A stretch of 27,307 bases of DNA, taken from DASZTU01 sp035547675. Lineage in GTDB: Bacteria; Pseudomonadota; Alphaproteobacteria; Rhizobiales; Devosiaceae. The translations under genes were made by a program, and so were the position numbers. Positions 15,784 through 23,100 of the stretch are shown piece after piece (within the stretch, counting starts at the first letter, position 1; every line of letters starts with the position of its first letter). Under the pieces are notes generated by a model. It was not told the DNA's origin. It saw only the letters and a program-made list of their open reading frames with translations, and searched no databases. The DNA is taken from positions 1 to 27,307 of the forward strand of contig DASZUI010000082.1 of NCBI GenBank assembly GCA_035547675.1, read 5' to 3'.

Positions 15784-16452
15784 ATGTGGATGGTCCCGAT
15801 GGTCGAGAAGTCGGCGGAACGCGGTCCGAAATTTCGCCGGCGCGCGGCAGCGCGGCCGGACGAGGTGCTGGACGCTGCCTTGAAACTCTTCGAGGAAAAG
15901 GGATTTGCCGCGACGCGGGTAGAGGACATTGCGGCGCGCGCCGGCATCAGCAAGGGCGCGGTCTATCTCTATTTCCGGTCCAAGGAACACATTCTCGAAG
16001 GCCTGGTGCGGCGCGCCGTCACCCCGGTGGCGGATTCCGCGCTCGCCAGCCTGTCGGCGCAGCAGGGCGATCCGCGCGCCATCCTCGCCACCGTCATCCG
16101 CATGCTCGGCATGCGGTTTTCCGATCCACAGGTGACGGCCATTCCCAAAATCCTGCTGCGCGAGATGGCCGGCTTTCCGCAATTGGCGCAGATGTATCGC
16201 GCCGAAATCATCGATCGCGTGCTGCCGGTCGCCGAAGCGTTGATCGCCAGGGGCATCGCCGAGGGACATCTGCGCCCGGTCGATCCCGAGCTCGCGGTGC
16301 GCTCGATCATCGGCCCGATCATCGCGCACCTGCTGCTGTCGGAGCTCTTCGGCATCCGGCCCGCCGACGGGCTGGCCATGGACCGGCTGGTCGAGAACCA
16401 CCTCAAAATTCTTTTCGACGGGCTCGCGGCGCCGGGGGAGGGCGGGCAATGA
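15784..16452 (+). CDS. TetR/AcrR family transcriptional regulator
   Basis: A 222-residue repressor with an N-terminal helix-turn-helix (about 20-70: VLDAALKLFEEKGFAATRVE, then ISKGAVYLYFRSKEHILEGLV) and a ligand-binding C-terminal half of the TetR_C_33-like kind. It is the first gene of a four-gene unit with a membrane-fusion protein and an ABC exporter, so it is probably a local repressor released by an exported toxic compound, as CecR is for ybhGFSR in E. coli. The ATG at 15784 lies only a few bases after the predicted transcript start; a Met at 15799 is an alternative. It overlaps the next gene by 4 bases (ATGA). Confidence 0.92.
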   Translation: MWMVPMVEKSAERGPKFRRRAAARPDEVLDAALKLFEEKGFAATRVEDIAARAGISKGAVYLYFRSKEHILEGLVRRAVTPVADSALASLSAQQGDPRAILATVIRMLGMRFSDPQVTAIPKILLREMAGFPQLAQMYRAEIIDRVLPVAEALIARGIAEGHLRPVDPELAVRSIIGPIIAHLLLSELFGIRPADGLAMDRLVENHLKILFDGLAAPGEGGQ

Positions 16453-17396
16453 GCGGCTTGCTTGCATGGCTCATGGGCGTCCTCGCCTTCCTGCCCGGCG
16501 TCGGCCATGCCGGCCCTCCGACCTGGTACGGCTATGTCGAGGACGACTATGCCTATGTTTCGCCGACCTCCGCCGGGGCGATCATCTCCATCCCGGTTGC
16601 CGAAGGGCAGGCGGTGCATAAGGGCGACGTGCTCTTCGTGCTCGACCACCGCCAGCAGCAGGCAAGCCTCGAGGCCGCCGCCGCGCAGGCCGATGCCGCG
16701 CGGGCCAACCTCGCCAATCTCCAGACCGGCGAGCGCCCGGAGGAGGTGAAGGTGACCCAGTCCCAGCTCCAGAAGGCGCAGTCCGATCTGGCGCTGGCGC
16801 AGCAGACGCTGTCGCGCACCCTCGATCTCTTCCACAAGGGCAATGTGCCGCAGTCCGAGGTCGACACCGCCACCTCCGGCGTGCAGTCGGCGCAGTCGGC
16901 GGTCGCCACGCTCGAGGCGCAGATCGCCGTCGCCAACCTGCCGGCCCGCGCCGCCCAGCAGCAGGCCGCCGAGGCGCAGCTGGCGGCGGCCGAAGCGCAG
17001 GCGAAACAGGCTGAGGCGGCGCTCGATGATCGTACCGTGAAGGCGCCGGAGGACGGCACCGTCGAGCGGCTTTTCTTCAAGCCCGGGGAGGTCGCCGCCG
17101 CTGCCACCCCGGTGCTGGCGCTGCGCGGCGCCGCCGCCATGAAAGTGCTGTTCTACCTCGACGAGGCCGACCGGCAGGAATTCGCCATCGGGCAGCGCAT
17201 CGCCGTTAGCTGCGACGGCTGCGCGGCCGATCTTACGGCGACGATCAGCCATTTCGATTCCGATCCGCAATATACGCCGCCGGTGATCTATTCGCGCGAC
17301 GAGCGCAGCCGGCTGGTGTTCCGCACCGAAGCGATATTGGCCCGGCAGGGCAGCATTCTCCCGGGCCAGCCGGTCAGCGTCGAGCGCCTGCCATGA
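16449..17396 (+). CDS. HlyD/YbhG-type periplasmic membrane-fusion protein
   Basis: A 315-residue periplasmic adaptor. An N-terminal hydrophobic signal (about 1-21, ending GHA) precedes the first biotinyl-lipoyl half (AGAIISIPVAEGQAVHKGDVLFVLD, about 39-63). A long Ala/Gln-rich coiled coil follows (about 68-195), then the second lipoyl half (TVKAPEDGTVERLFFKPGEVA) and a beta-barrel end. The layout and size match E. coli YbhG (332 residues). It should link the inner-membrane ABC pump to an outer-membrane TolC channel, which is not encoded in this window. Confidence 0.9.
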   Translation: MSGLLAWLMGVLAFLPGVGHAGPPTWYGYVEDDYAYVSPTSAGAIISIPVAEGQAVHKGDVLFVLDHRQQQASLEAAAAQADAARANLANLQTGERPEEVKVTQSQLQKAQSDLALAQQTLSRTLDLFHKGNVPQSEVDTATSGVQSAQSAVATLEAQIAVANLPARAAQQQAAEAQLAAAEAQAKQAEAALDDRTVKAPEDGTVERLFFKPGEVAAAATPVLALRGAAAMKVLFYLDEADRQEFAIGQRIAVSCDGCAADLTATISHFDSDPQYTPPVIYSRDERSRLVFRTEAILARQGSILPGQPVSVERLP

Positions 17397-17420
17397 ATAG
17401 GGACTGCATGGAGGCCCGCC

Positions 17421-18359
17421 ATGGGTGAGGAGGCCGTCATCGACGTGAAGGGCCTCACCAAGCGCTTCGGTGGACGGGCGGTGGTCGACCATTTCGATAT
17501 CCGCGTCCCCAAGGGGGCGATCTATGGCTTTCTCGGGCCGAACGGCTCCGGCAAGACCACCACCATCCGCATGCTTTGCGGCCTGTTGACGCCGGACGAG
17601 GGGGAAGGGACCTGCCTCGGGCTGGATATCCGCCACGACGCCGGCCGTATCAAGGAACAGGTCGGCTACATGACGCAGCGATTCTCCTATTACGAGGACC
17701 TGACGATCCGGGAGAATCTCGATTTCGTCGCCCACATGTACCGGCTCGGCCGCCGCCGGGAACTGGTGGATCGCGCCCTGCGTGATCTGGGGCTGCTCGA
17801 CCGGCAGGACCAACTCGCTGGCTCCCTGTCCGGCGGCTGGAAGCAGCGTCTCGCCCTCACGGCCTGCCTGCTGCACGAACCGCGATTGCTGCTGCTCGAC
17901 GAGCCCACCGCCGGCGTCGATCCCAAGGCACGGCGCGACTTCTGGGACGAGATCAGGCGCCTCAGCGCCAACGGCGTCACCGTGCTGGTCTCGACCCATT
18001 ACATGGACGAGGCCGTCCAGTGCGATTTCATCACCTATATCGCCTATGGCCGCAAGCTGATCGACGGCCCCTCCGCCGACATCCCCAAGCTCATCGGGCT
18101 CGAAACCTGGCGCGTCGAAGGCCCCGACCTGGCGGCGCTGGAGGCGCGGCTGAAGCATGAGCCCGGCGTCGAGCAGGTCGCGCGCTTCGGCGCCGTGCTA
18201 CACGTCTCGGGCACCGACAAGGCAGCCCTCGAGGCCACGGTCGAGCGGTTGCGGGCGGAAGGCACGCATCGCTGGAGCCTGCAGGTGGCCGGACTGGAAG
18301 AGGCCTTCATCTATTTGATGGCGGGAGCGCGGGACAATTACGCCCGCGATCCGGCGTGA
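17421..18359 (+). CDS. ABC exporter ATP-binding protein (YbhF/CcmA type)
   Basis: A 312-residue ATPase with Walker A GPNGSGKTT (39-47), Q-loop YMTQRFSYYEDLT, signature LSGGWKQRLAL, Walker B LLLLDEPTAGVDP and switch His in STHYMDEA. The LSGGWKQ signature and FSYYEDLTIRENL segment are characteristic of drug-exporter ATPases such as YbhF. E. coli YbhF is a tandem of two ATPases; this one is a single unit and must dimerise. The C-terminal 70 residues form the small regulatory domain of this group. It follows the adaptor after 24 bases and overlaps the permease gene by 4. Confidence 0.92.
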   Translation: MGEEAVIDVKGLTKRFGGRAVVDHFDIRVPKGAIYGFLGPNGSGKTTTIRMLCGLLTPDEGEGTCLGLDIRHDAGRIKEQVGYMTQRFSYYEDLTIRENLDFVAHMYRLGRRRELVDRALRDLGLLDRQDQLAGSLSGGWKQRLALTACLLHEPRLLLLDEPTAGVDPKARRDFWDEIRRLSANGVTVLVSTHYMDEAVQCDFITYIAYGRKLIDGPSADIPKLIGLETWRVEGPDLAALEARLKHEPGVEQVARFGAVLHVSGTDKAALEATVERLRAEGTHRWSLQVAGLEEAFIYLMAGARDNYARDPA

Positions 18360-19486
18360 TCTTTTCCGTCGCCCGCTTTGCCGCCGTGCTGCGCAAGGAA
18401 TTCATCCAGATGCGGCGCGACCGCGTCACCTTCGCCATGATGGTCGGGCTGCCGATCATGCAGCTGCTGCTGTTCGGCTTCATCATCAATTCCGATGCGC
18501 GCCACCTGCCCACGCTCGTCGAGATGAACGACACGGGGCCGTTGAGCCGCGCCATCCTCTCGAGCATGGCCGTCTCGCAATATTTCGACATCAAGGGCGC
18601 GGTTCGCGGCACGGCGGCCGGCGAAGAAGCGCTGCGCGACGGCCGCGCCACCTTCGTGGTGGTGTTTCCGCAGGATTTCGAGCGCGACGTGCTGCGCGGC
18701 CGCCACCCCGATATCCTGGTCGTCGCGGATGCCTCGGACCCCACCGCGGTCAGCGGCGCCGTCGGCGCCCTGAGCGGCATCGTCGAAACGGCGATGTCCG
18801 AAACCTTTTCGGGGCCGCTCGGCTACGCCGCCCCGGCACCCGCCCCCTTCGGCCTCGACGTGCAGAAGGAGTACAATCCCGAGGGCAAGACCTCGACCAA
18901 CATCGTGCCCGGGCTCCTCGCCATCATCCTCTCCATGACCATGGTGATGATGACGGCGGTCGCCATCGTCAAGGAGAGCGAGCGCGGCACGATGGAAATG
19001 CTCCTCGCAACGCCCGTCACGCCGGTCGAGGTGATGTTCGGCAAGATCGTGCCCTATATTTTCGTCGGCTATGTGCAGACGATCGTTTTCCTCGTCACCG
19101 GGCTGACGCTGTTCGGCGTGCCGTTCGAAGGATCGTGGTGGGCCTTCTTTGCCGGCTTCAACCTGTTCATTCTGGTCAATCTCGCACTCGGCTTCATGAT
19201 TTCGGCCGCGACGCGCTCGCAGATGCAGGCCATGCAGCTGTCGATGTTCACCATACTGCCCTCCGTGCTGCTCTCGGGCTTCCTTTTCCCTTTCGCGGCG
19301 ATGCCGGGCTGGGCGCAACTTCTCGGCGATATCGTGCCCGCCACCCACTTCCTCCGCATCGTGCGCGCCGTGATGCTCAAGGGCAGCAATATCGCCGATG
19401 TGAGCGGCGAACTCTGGGCGCTCCTCGCCACCTTCGCCGTCATTTCGCTCATCGCCGTGCTGCGCTATCGGCAAACCCTGGACTAG
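18356..19486 (+). CDS. ABC-2 family exporter permease (YbhS/YbhR type)
   Basis: A 376-residue inner-membrane permease. Helix one lies near residues 24-43, followed by a large periplasmic domain (about 44-175) and five helices near 185-205, 230-255, 260-282, 288-310 and 348-368. The conserved ESERGTMEMLLATPVTPVEVMFGKIVPY segment, which couples to the ATPase, is present near 200. The start is a GTG at 18356 inside GTGA over the ATPase stop. Only one permease gene is present, where E. coli has ybhS and ybhR, so the channel would be a homodimer. Likely substrates are hydrophobic toxic compounds, by family only. Confidence 0.9.
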   Translation: MIFSVARFAAVLRKEFIQMRRDRVTFAMMVGLPIMQLLLFGFIINSDARHLPTLVEMNDTGPLSRAILSSMAVSQYFDIKGAVRGTAAGEEALRDGRATFVVVFPQDFERDVLRGRHPDILVVADASDPTAVSGAVGALSGIVETAMSETFSGPLGYAAPAPAPFGLDVQKEYNPEGKTSTNIVPGLLAIILSMTMVMMTAVAIVKESERGTMEMLLATPVTPVEVMFGKIVPYIFVGYVQTIVFLVTGLTLFGVPFEGSWWAFFAGFNLFILVNLALGFMISAATRSQMQAMQLSMFTILPSVLLSGFLFPFAAMPGWAQLLGDIVPATHFLRIVRAVMLKGSNIADVSGELWALLATFAVISLIAVLRYRQTLD

Positions 19487-19513
19487 CGCGTTTTCGGGAC
19501 GACCAAACTCTTC

Positions 19514-19625
19514 GTCATTCCCGCGCATCAAACCCGCCGTCATTCCCGCGAAAGCGGGAATCTCCGTTTTGTCGCAAGCTCCGAGTCCGGAAAGAAACAG
19601 AGATTCCCGCTTCCGCGGGAATGAC
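19514..19625. repeat. Inverted pair of palindromic repeats (REP/MITE-like)
   Basis: A 26-base unit at 19539-19564 (GTCATTCCCGCGAAAGCGGG and six more bases) recurs inverted at 19600-19625 with one change. Each unit is itself a hairpin, and the first 12 bases occur a third time at 19514-19525. The unit is the widely scattered proteobacterial repeat that gives the spurious peptide SFPRKRES when translated. It lies between convergent genes, where the large stem could end both transcripts. No transposase is present. Confidence 0.85.
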
Positions 19626-19646
19626 ACAGGTTGGTCCGGCCCCGCC

Positions 19647-20054
19647 TCAGCCCTGGCCGTCGAGCCGCTGCAGCAAATCCTGCAGCAGAACGCGGCGCTG
19701 CCGCAGCTCGGCGAGATGGGCGGCCGAGAGCTCGGCCAGGATTTCCTCGGCCTTGGCGGTCAGCGTCAGCTCCACGCGGCGGCGGTCGGCGGACCCGACC
19801 TGCCGCTCGACCAGCCCGGCCGCGACGAGCCGATCGACCAGCTCGAGCGCGCTGTGCGGGCGTATCAGCAGCTCGCCGGCCAATGCGCCGATCGTCGGGG
19901 CGGTGCCTGAACCCCTGATGGCGAGCAGGGCCTGATGCTGGTGCGGGGTCAGGCCGGCCCGCCGCGCCGCCTCCTCGCTGAAGGCGGCGAATTCCCGCAG
20001 GCTCCGCCGGAACGCCGCCAGCGCCGCATAATCCGCATCGCTCACCTTCGCCAT
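19647..20054 (-). CDS. MarR family transcriptional regulator
   Basis: A 135-residue winged-helix regulator. The recognition part is PTIGALAGELLIRPHSALELVDRLVAAGLVERQVGSADRRRVELTLT, with the wing Asp-Arg-Arg expected for MarR, and an N-terminal dimerisation helix and TPHQHQALLAI before it. I choose the ATG at 20054 (MAKVSDADYA). An in-frame ATG at 20081 is less likely because it lies inside the operator palindrome and has no ribosome site. It is divergent from the CLC gene, with 74 bases between the start codons, so it probably controls that gene and itself. Confidence 0.85.
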   Translation of the reverse strand: MAKVSDADYAALAAFRRSLREFAAFSEEAARRAGLTPHQHQALLAIRGSGTAPTIGALAGELLIRPHSALELVDRLVAAGLVERQVGSADRRRVELTLTAKAEEILAELSAAHLAELRQRRVLLQDLLQRLDGQG

Positions 20055-20079
20055 AAGCTCACCGCTCCACTTGTATTGC

Positions 20080-20092
20080 ATCGTATCACGAT
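20080..20092. promoter_or_regulatory. Candidate MarR operator between regulator and CLC gene
   Basis: ATCGT-ATC-ACGAT is a perfect 5-bp inverted repeat, flanked by a wider pair GCATCG (20078-20083) and CGATGC (20098-20103). It lies in the 74-base divergent gap, 36 bases before the CLC start. MarR proteins usually bind such short palindromes. Confidence 0.5.
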
Positions 20093-20128
20093 ATAATCGA
20101 TGCCCGTTCTCCCTACCGGATATCCACC

Positions 20129-21910
20129 ATGCTCAACGACGCCCACAAGCCCGCCGCGCTGCCGCGGCTCGGGGATTTCACCACTGACCGCCGTGTCCTG
20201 CTGTTGATCGCCATGGCCCTCGTCGTGGGCGTCGGCGGTACGATCGGGGCCTGGGTGCTGCTCAAGCTGATCGCCCTGTTCACCAATCTGATCTGGTTCG
20301 GACAGCTCAGCGTCGCCACCGCCAGCCTCGCCGGCGTCAGCCCATCCTGGTGGATGGTGGCGGCGCCCGCGCTGGGCGGCCTGGTGATCGGCCTGATGGC
20401 GCGCTATGGCAGCGAGGCCATACGCGGCCACGGCATCCCCGAGGCGATCGAGGCGATTCTCATCGGCGGCAGCCGCATGAAGCTGAAGGTCGCGCTGCTC
20501 AAGCCGCTGTCATCGGCCATTTCCATCGGCAGCGGCGGCCCGTTCGGCGCCGAGGGGCCGATCATCATGACCGGCGGCGCCATCGGCTCGCTGTTCGCCC
20601 AGAGCTTCCATATGAGCGCCGCCGAGCGCAAGACGCTGCTGGTGGCCGGCGCCGCGGCCGGCATGACGGCCGTTTTCGGCACGCCGCTGGCCGCCGTGCT
20701 GCTGGCGGTCGAATTATTGCTGTTCGAATGGAAGCCGCGCAGCCTCATTCCCACCATTGCCGCGGCGCTCGTGGCCGCCGGCCTCAGGCCGCTCCTCATC
20801 GGCAGCGGTGCCCTGTTCCCCTATGCCGGCAGCGTGGCGCTGCCCTGGTGGGGCCTCCTCGCCTGCGCCGGCTTCGGCCTCGTCATCGGCCTGCAGTCCG
20901 GACTGATGACGACGCTGCTTTACCGGGTCGAGGACCTGTTCGAAAAGCTGCCCATCCACTGGATGTGGTGGCCGGCCATCGGCGGCATCGCGGTGGGCCT
21001 GGGCGGACTGGTCAAGCCGTCGGCCATGGGCGTGGGCTACGACGTCATCGGCGCGCTGCTGTCGACCGACCTGGCCGTCGGCTCGGTGCTGGTGCTGCTT
21101 CTTGTCAAATCGGCGATCTGGACCATTTCCCTGTCGTCCGGCACCTCCGGCGGCGTGCTGGCCCCGCTGCTCATCCTGGGCGGCTGCGCCGGCTGGCTGC
21201 TCGGCCACCTGCTGCCCGGCACCCCGTCCTTTTGGGCGCTGCTGGGCATGGCGGCCATGATGGGCGGCACCATGCGGGCGCCGCTCACCGGCGTCATGTT
21301 CGCCTTCGAGCTCAGCGGCAGCGGGGCCGCGCTGCTGCCCCTGCTGGCGGCCACCGCCACGGCCTATGCCACGACAGTGCTGCTGCTCAAGCGCTCGATC
21401 CTCACCGAAAAGATCGCCCGGCGCGGCCGCCATCTCAGCCGCGAATACGTGGTCGATCCGTTCGAGCAGCTCCGCGCCGCCGATGTGATGATCACCGCCG
21501 TGGACACGCTCGCCGCCGACATGACGGTCGATGCCGCCGTCGCCTTCTTTTCCGACGGCGAAAAGCGGCACAAATCCTACCCCATCGTCGACGGCGGGGG
21601 TGGCGTGGTCGGCATGGCCTCGCGCGCCGACGTGCTGCGCTGGGGCCGGGAGGCGCCGCATGGCGCCGCCACGCTCTTCGATGTCGCCTCCGACAATAAT
21701 CCGGCCGTCGTGCATGCCGGCGATCTGCTCGGGCGGGTCGCCGACCTGATGGTCGAACGCGATATCGGGCGGGTTCCCGTGCTCGATGCCGAGGGCAGGT
21801 TGGTCGGCCTCATCGCCCGCAAGGACCTGCTGCGCATCCGCGTGGTCCGAAACCGCGACGAGGTCGAGCGCCAGGCCTATTCAAGGCCATGGCGACAGGT
21901 CCTGTCCTGA
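20129..21910 (+). CDS. CLC-family chloride channel/transporter with CBS domains
   Basis: A 593-residue membrane protein: an N-terminal CLC core (about 20-425) and two C-terminal CBS domains (about 450-590: VMITAVDTLAADMTVDAAVA and NNPAVVHAGDLLGRVADLMV), which usually bind adenine nucleotides. The anion-pathway motifs deviate from E. coli ClcA: GSGIP is GHGIP (100-104) and GREGP is GAEGP (140-144), while the gating Glu142 is kept. The position of the internal proton glutamate (after VE at 195) seems to be Leu, so channel or altered exchange behaviour is possible. GGVLAP replaces GGIFAP. It diverges from the MarR regulator. Confidence 0.9.
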   Translation: MLNDAHKPAALPRLGDFTTDRRVLLLIAMALVVGVGGTIGAWVLLKLIALFTNLIWFGQLSVATASLAGVSPSWWMVAAPALGGLVIGLMARYGSEAIRGHGIPEAIEAILIGGSRMKLKVALLKPLSSAISIGSGGPFGAEGPIIMTGGAIGSLFAQSFHMSAAERKTLLVAGAAAGMTAVFGTPLAAVLLAVELLLFEWKPRSLIPTIAAALVAAGLRPLLIGSGALFPYAGSVALPWWGLLACAGFGLVIGLQSGLMTTLLYRVEDLFEKLPIHWMWWPAIGGIAVGLGGLVKPSAMGVGYDVIGALLSTDLAVGSVLVLLLVKSAIWTISLSSGTSGGVLAPLLILGGCAGWLLGHLLPGTPSFWALLGMAAMMGGTMRAPLTGVMFAFELSGSGAALLPLLAATATAYATTVLLLKRSILTEKIARRGRHLSREYVVDPFEQLRAADVMITAVDTLAADMTVDAAVAFFSDGEKRHKSYPIVDGGGGVVGMASRADVLRWGREAPHGAATLFDVASDNNPAVVHAGDLLGRVADLMVERDIGRVPVLDAEGRLVGLIARKDLLRIRVVRNRDEVERQAYSRPWRQVLS

Positions 21911-21926
21911 GGGCGGGCGCCGCCGC

Positions 21927-23093
21927 TCAGGCGAGGTGCTCCTCCAGCCGTCCGATCATCTCCAGGCAGGCGTCGAGCTGGGCGATTTCGATGAATTCGT
22001 CCGGCTTGTGCGCCTGCTCGATCGAGCCGGGACCGCAGATGACGGTCGAGACGCCGTGCTGCTGGAACAGGCCGGCCTCCGTACCGAAAGAGACCAGTTG
22101 CGCCGGCTGCCGGTCGCTGGTGAGCGCACGCACCAGCGCTTCGGCCTCGTTCGGGTGCATGGGAACGAGCCCGGCGACCTCGCCGATGATCTCGGTGACG
22201 ACATCGGCGTGGGGGGACGCGGCGCGCATCAGCGGCAGCAATTCGGTTTCGACATAGTCGTGGATCGTCGATTTGACGAAGCGGAAATCCCCGTCATTGA
22301 CCGGCCGGAACTCCCATTCGACGGCGCATTTGCCGGCGATGGTGTTGCGCGCCACCCCGCCATTGATCCGCCCGACCTGCACCGTCGTCCAGGGCGGTGT
22401 GAAGGCGGAATCGGCGGGCACGCGGGCCTTGAGTGCCTCGCCGATCTCCATCAGCCGGCCGATATAGCGGACGGCATATTCGATGGCATTGGCGCCGAGC
22501 TCCGGGCGGGAGGCGTGACCCTCCACCCCGGTGAAGGTGGTGGTGTATTCGCAGCAGCCCTTGTGGCCTTCGATGATGCACATCGTGGTCGGCTCGCCGA
22601 CGATGCAGATCGAGGGCCGCAGGCCTTGGGCGGCGAGATCGGCGAGCATCACCTGCGCGCCGAGGCACCCCACCTCCTCGTCATAGGTGAAGGCGAAGTG
22701 GAGCGGCTTGCGCAGCGCCGCCTTGGCGTAGCGGGGCGCGAAGGCGAGCGCCGCGGCAATAAAACCCTTCATATCGCAGGCGCCGCGCCCATAGAGCTTG
22801 CCGCCCCGCTCGGTCATGGCGAAGGGATCGTGGCTCCAGGCCTGTCCCTCGACCGGCACGACGTCGGAATGGCCGGAGAGCACGACGCCGCCGGCCGTCT
22901 CCGGGCCGATGGTGGCGAAAAGGTTCGCTTTCCCGCCACCTTCGTCCTTGGTGATGCGGACCCGGGCGCCGCATGCCTCGAGATGCTCGGCCGCATAGGC
23001 GATGAGGTCGAGATTGGAATCGGCCGAGACCGTCGGAAAGCCGATCAGCCTGCCGAGCACCGAAACCGTTTCGTCGAACAATGCGTGCGCCAC
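21927..23093 (-). CDS. M20 family deacetylase, ArgE-like; probable N-acetyl-diaminobutyrate deacetylase
   Basis: A 388-residue zinc amidohydrolase like acetylornithine deacetylase (E. coli ArgE has 383). Metal and catalytic residues are in place: GHSDVVP (H75, D77), GRGACDMKG (D107), the TYDEEVG pair (E139, E140), GEPT (E167) and the late His in QAHKPDEF. The dimerisation domain (about 180-290) is present. The GTG at 23093 has GAGGA upstream. It is the last gene of the eutB-eutC-doeA operon, 7 bases after doeA. DoeA releases N-acetyl-2,4-diaminobutyrate, one carbon shorter than acetylornithine, so this enzyme plausibly removes that acetyl group, a step usually done by EutE/DoeB of a different fold. 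A plain ArgE role is the alternative. Confidence 0.85.
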   Translation of the reverse strand: MAHALFDETVSVLGRLIGFPTVSADSNLDLIAYAAEHLEACGARVRITKDEGGGKANLFATIGPETAGGVVLSGHSDVVPVEGQAWSHDPFAMTERGGKLYGRGACDMKGFIAAALAFAPRYAKAALRKPLHFAFTYDEEVGCLGAQVMLADLAAQGLRPSICIVGEPTTMCIIEGHKGCCEYTTTFTGVEGHASRPELGANAIEYAVRYIGRLMEIGEALKARVPADSAFTPPWTTVQVGRINGGVARNTIAGKCAVEWEFRPVNDGDFRFVKSTIHDYVETELLPLMRAASPHADVVTEIIGEVAGLVPMHPNEAEALVRALTSDRQPAQLVSFGTEAGLFQQHGVSTVICGPGSIEQAHKPDEFIEIAQLDACLEMIGRLEEHLA

Positions 23094-23100
23094 TTTGTCC

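Noticed and set aside
15969..18158. 729-codon minus-strand frame over the exporter operon
   Set aside because: It has no domain, and covers three well-supported genes on the other strand.
19514..19625. Repeats considered as a small CRISPR array
   Set aside because: There are only two full units, in opposite orientation, each palindromic, without regular spacers or cas genes.
18338..19627. Minus-strand frame beginning MSFPRKRESLF
   Set aside because: The opening peptide is the known spurious translation of the dispersed palindromic repeat; the rest is antisense to the permease gene.
19647..20081. MarR start at 20081
   Set aside because: That ATG lies inside the likely operator and has no ribosome site; the ATG at 20054 fits better.
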